Shown in pieces: positions 53,791 to 55,273 of a stretch of DNA of 55,273 nt. The stretch is from Mucilaginibacter flavus (GTDB lineage: Bacteria; Bacteroidota; Bacteroidia; Sphingobacteriales; Sphingobacteriaceae), in the NCBI RefSeq assembly GCF_030409315.1, contig NZ_JAUFPS010000030.1, positions 1 through 55,273 on the forward strand, given 5' to 3'. The notes beneath the pieces are model-generated. The model saw only the letters and a list, made by a program, of their open reading frames with translations. It was not told the origin of the DNA and ran no database searches. The number at the start of each line of letters is the position of its first letter. The stretch's first letter is position 1. Position numbers and translations under genes: made by a program.

Positions 53791-53824
53791 TTAGAGGTTT
53801 TTGAAAGGAGAATGACAGAGGGAA

Positions 53825-53857
53825 AGACTTATGAAGTTTTAAAAACTTCGTAAGTCT
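53825..53857. terminator. 16-bp palindromic hairpin (GAAGTTTTAAAAACTTC type), second copy
   Basis: AGACTTATGAAGTTTT-A-AAAACTTCGTAAGTCT, one G-T wobble in 16 pairs, same 16-1-16 layout as 50956-50988, between convergent tonB-like and LytTR genes. Confidence 0.65.
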
Positions 53858-53901
53858 GGGATCTACAACTTTTCAGAACTGGCATGATTGCCGGCTATCG
53901 C

Positions 53902-54633
53902 CTAACTAAAATGAAAGTTTTCGGCTTTTAGTCGTCGTTGCATTTCCTGTTTGTAGTTACGGCCAATAGGCAATTCGTGACCGTTAACTTCTACACTGTA
54001 TGCGTAAAATGATTTAATATGGCCTATCGCGATAATGAAGGAACGGTGTGCACGTACAAACTTGTTTTCGGGCAGCATTTCTTCTAAGAGGCTTATCTTT
54101 TGTTTGCTGATGTAAGCGTTATCCGTGGTAATTACCTTAACATAATCGCGCAGGCTTTCAATCCATAAAATATCCTTTACATTTATTTTAATGGTTTTAC
54201 GTTCAACTTTCAGATACAGGAAAGCTTCGGTATCGCCAACCGGTTTGTCTGCAATTTGAGCAATATTTGTTTTACCGGCATTGCCTTGATAAACCTTATC
54301 AATAGCCCGCATAAATCTATCAAGTGCTATGGGTTTTAACAGGTAGTCAACCGCGTTAAGATCGAAACCATCAACCGCATATTGGCCGTAAGCGGTAGTA
54401 AAAATAGTTTTGGGTGGATTTTTTAGTGTTTTTAAAAAATCAATCCCATTAATTCCCGGCATCTGAATATCAAGAAACATCAGGTCGACCGGTTTTTGCT
54501 GCAGTAACTGGAAAGCCTGAATAGCGTTGCTGCATTTACCTACCAGTTCCAGATCAGGAAAGTAGCCAAGGTAATTTTCAATTACCTCAATAGCATAGGG
54601 CTCATCATCAACTATAACTGTACGTAGCTTCAT
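53902..54633 (-). CDS. LytTR-family response regulator
   Basis: A 243-residue two-component regulator. Receiver domain TVIVDDEPYAIEVI with phosphoacceptor Asp55 in LMFLDIQMPG and the lysine in LKPIAL. C-terminal LytTR DNA-binding domain FLYLKVERKTIKINVKDILWIESLRDYVKVIT through RAHRSFIIAIGHI. The start at 54633 (MKLRTVIVDDE) overlaps the upstream kinase by 26 bases; the longer reading adds residues not in the family. Confidence 0.93.
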   Translation of the reverse strand: MKLRTVIVDDEPYAIEVIENYLGYFPDLELVGKCSNAIQAFQLLQQKPVDLMFLDIQMPGINGIDFLKTLKNPPKTIFTTAYGQYAVDGFDLNAVDYLLKPIALDRFMRAIDKVYQGNAGKTNIAQIADKPVGDTEAFLYLKVERKTIKINVKDILWIESLRDYVKVITTDNAYISKQKISLLEEMLPENKFVRAHRSFIIAIGHIKSFYAYSVEVNGHELPIGRNYKQEMQRRLKAENFHFS

Positions 54634-55192
54634 GTTGGGATAATTGAGAGGCAGGTTGCGGTTCAAAATTTAGTTTCAGATCAAGTACGGCCAAAAAAAT
54701 CTCTTTATCATCGGTTACTTTAAGTTGATGTGTTAAGGGATAAATTAACTCCAGTCGCTTTTTTAGGTTTTGTAATCCAATATTTCCGGCCTTATCTGTT
54801 TTGTTGATCTTATATCCCGGTTTACTGTTTGATATTTTTAGTTTAAGCTCATCGCGCATCATATACAGGCTAATGTTAACCCAGGCATCATCGGTTTGCC
54901 CGCTTACACCGTGTTTAAACGCGTTTTCAATAAGGGGCAGCATCAGTAAGGGTGCAATGAGTTTGCCTTCGGTGTCGCCATAAATGTTAAAGGTAACATC
55001 CAACCGGTTGTCATACCTTAATTTTTCCAGGCTTATATATTGCTGCAGCATTACTACTTCCTTGCTCAGGGGTACCTCGCTGCTATCGCATTCATAAAGC
55101 ATATAGCGCAGGATGTTACTGAGGTTAAGGATCAGTTGCGGCGATTTTTGCGATTGATTGAGACTCAACGCGTAAAGGTTATTCAACGTATT
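54608..55192 (-). pseudogene. Sensor histidine kinase (LytS-like), 5' part cut off by an insertion
   Basis: The remaining 195 codons cover NTLNNLYALSLNQSQKSPQLILNLSNILRYMLYE and the ATPase part with IENAFKHG and GIGLQNLKKR-type (GNIGLQNLKKRLEL) motifs of the LytS/YehU group. Relatives have the phosphorylated His in NPHFLFN immediately before NTLNN; that and the membrane part are missing because foreign DNA begins at 55193. A TTG at 55186 could restart a 192-residue fragment but it would lack the His. Partner of the LytTR regulator. Confidence 0.85.
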
Positions 55193-55240
55193 GGTAGTGT
55201 CTCAGTTTGATTTTATGGTAGTGTCTCAGTTTGATTTTAT
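55193..55240. mobile_element. Insertion-sequence end, terminal repeat in two tandem copies
   Basis: GGTAGTGTCTCAGTTTGATTTTAT occurs twice in a row (55193-55216 and 55217-55240), immediately next to the interrupted kinase. The copies read as the outer end of an IS that continues past the right edge; a duplicated end suggests tandem insertion or an end-to-end copy. Confidence 0.65.
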
Positions 55241-55273
55241 TTTGCCAATCTAACAATTTCTTCCAGAGTCATT
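55237..55273 (-). CDS. Partial gene at right edge, probably IS transposase C terminus
   Basis: On the minus strand the last codons read MTLEEIVRLAK and stop at 55237, overlapping the IS end. Too short to assign a family. Confidence 0.4.
   Translation of the reverse strand, partial: MTLEEIVRLAK

Noticed and set aside
1..55273. CRISPR arrays
   Set aside because: All repeats are either inverted pairs or degenerate words with irregular spacing; no regular repeat-spacer pattern and no cas genes.

Overview
The window looks like a chromosomal segment of a Bacteroidota bacterium, most likely Sphingobacteriaceae close to Mucilaginibacter or Pedobacter. This is inferred from gene content (DUF5687 ABC permease, LytTR regulator behind a LytS-type kinase, GapN-like dehydrogenase, CarboxypepD_reg and small TonB proteins), from promoters of the Bacteroidota type (TAnnTTTG at -7 with TTG/TTTG about 19 bases upstream) and from the lack of strong Shine-Dalgarno sites. 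I see no rRNA, tRNA or CRISPR array. No database search was possible.

Layout. 0.4-5.4 kb: an rRNA m5C methyltransferase facing a lipoprotein and a four-gene operon (FAD oxidoreductase, DinB, CoA-binding protein, membrane protein). 5.7-9.7 kb: an ECF sigma factor, LemA with two TPM-domain proteins, a small unknown gene and a Nudix hydrolase. 10.2-13.1 kb: a truncated DUF433 antitoxin, a MITE with a clean target duplication, and an ABC transporter pair. 13.3-20.8 kb: rarA, tatC and the fatty-acid block accC-accB-fabH-plsX-rpmF-DUF177 on the minus strand. 21.1-22.3 kb: an AbiE-like toxin-antitoxin pair whose toxin is broken at a run of eight T. 22.3-26.7 kb: NagX-like membrane protein, pdxA, rsmA and two small genes.

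26.9-31.1 kb is the accessory island: a second MITE with a 10-base target duplication, then an AT-rich two-gene cassette made of a D12-class DNA adenine methylase overlapping (ATGA) a 758-residue protein that joins a PD-(D/E)XK-like segment, a DGQHR domain and a C-terminal HEPN-like R-x4-H segment. This is the best candidate for an undescribed defence or modification system. It is followed by a possible small RNA and a decayed lipoprotein gene.

31.4-43 kb: secreted proteins, an AraC regulator with three SDR genes and an Atu4866-family gene, gapN, a WG-repeat lipoprotein-like protein, and an ahpC/ahpD peroxide-defence pair with a 23-base palindrome upstream. 43.3-48 kb: a tetR-tolC-hlyD-emrB efflux operon with an operator inside its own promoter. 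48.5-53.8 kb: a PIG-L deacetylase fused to a GATase-like domain, pyruvate dehydrogenase (quinone), and two small genes. 53.9-55.3 kb: a LytTR response regulator and its histidine kinase, the latter cut by an insertion sequence at the right edge.

A striking background feature is the intergenic DNA. Many spacers carry low-complexity 'themed' repeats, where one short word is repeated with variations on one side and its reverse complement on the other, and the word differs from spacer to spacer. Together with at least four MITE-like or nested-hairpin elements these fill most gene-free stretches.
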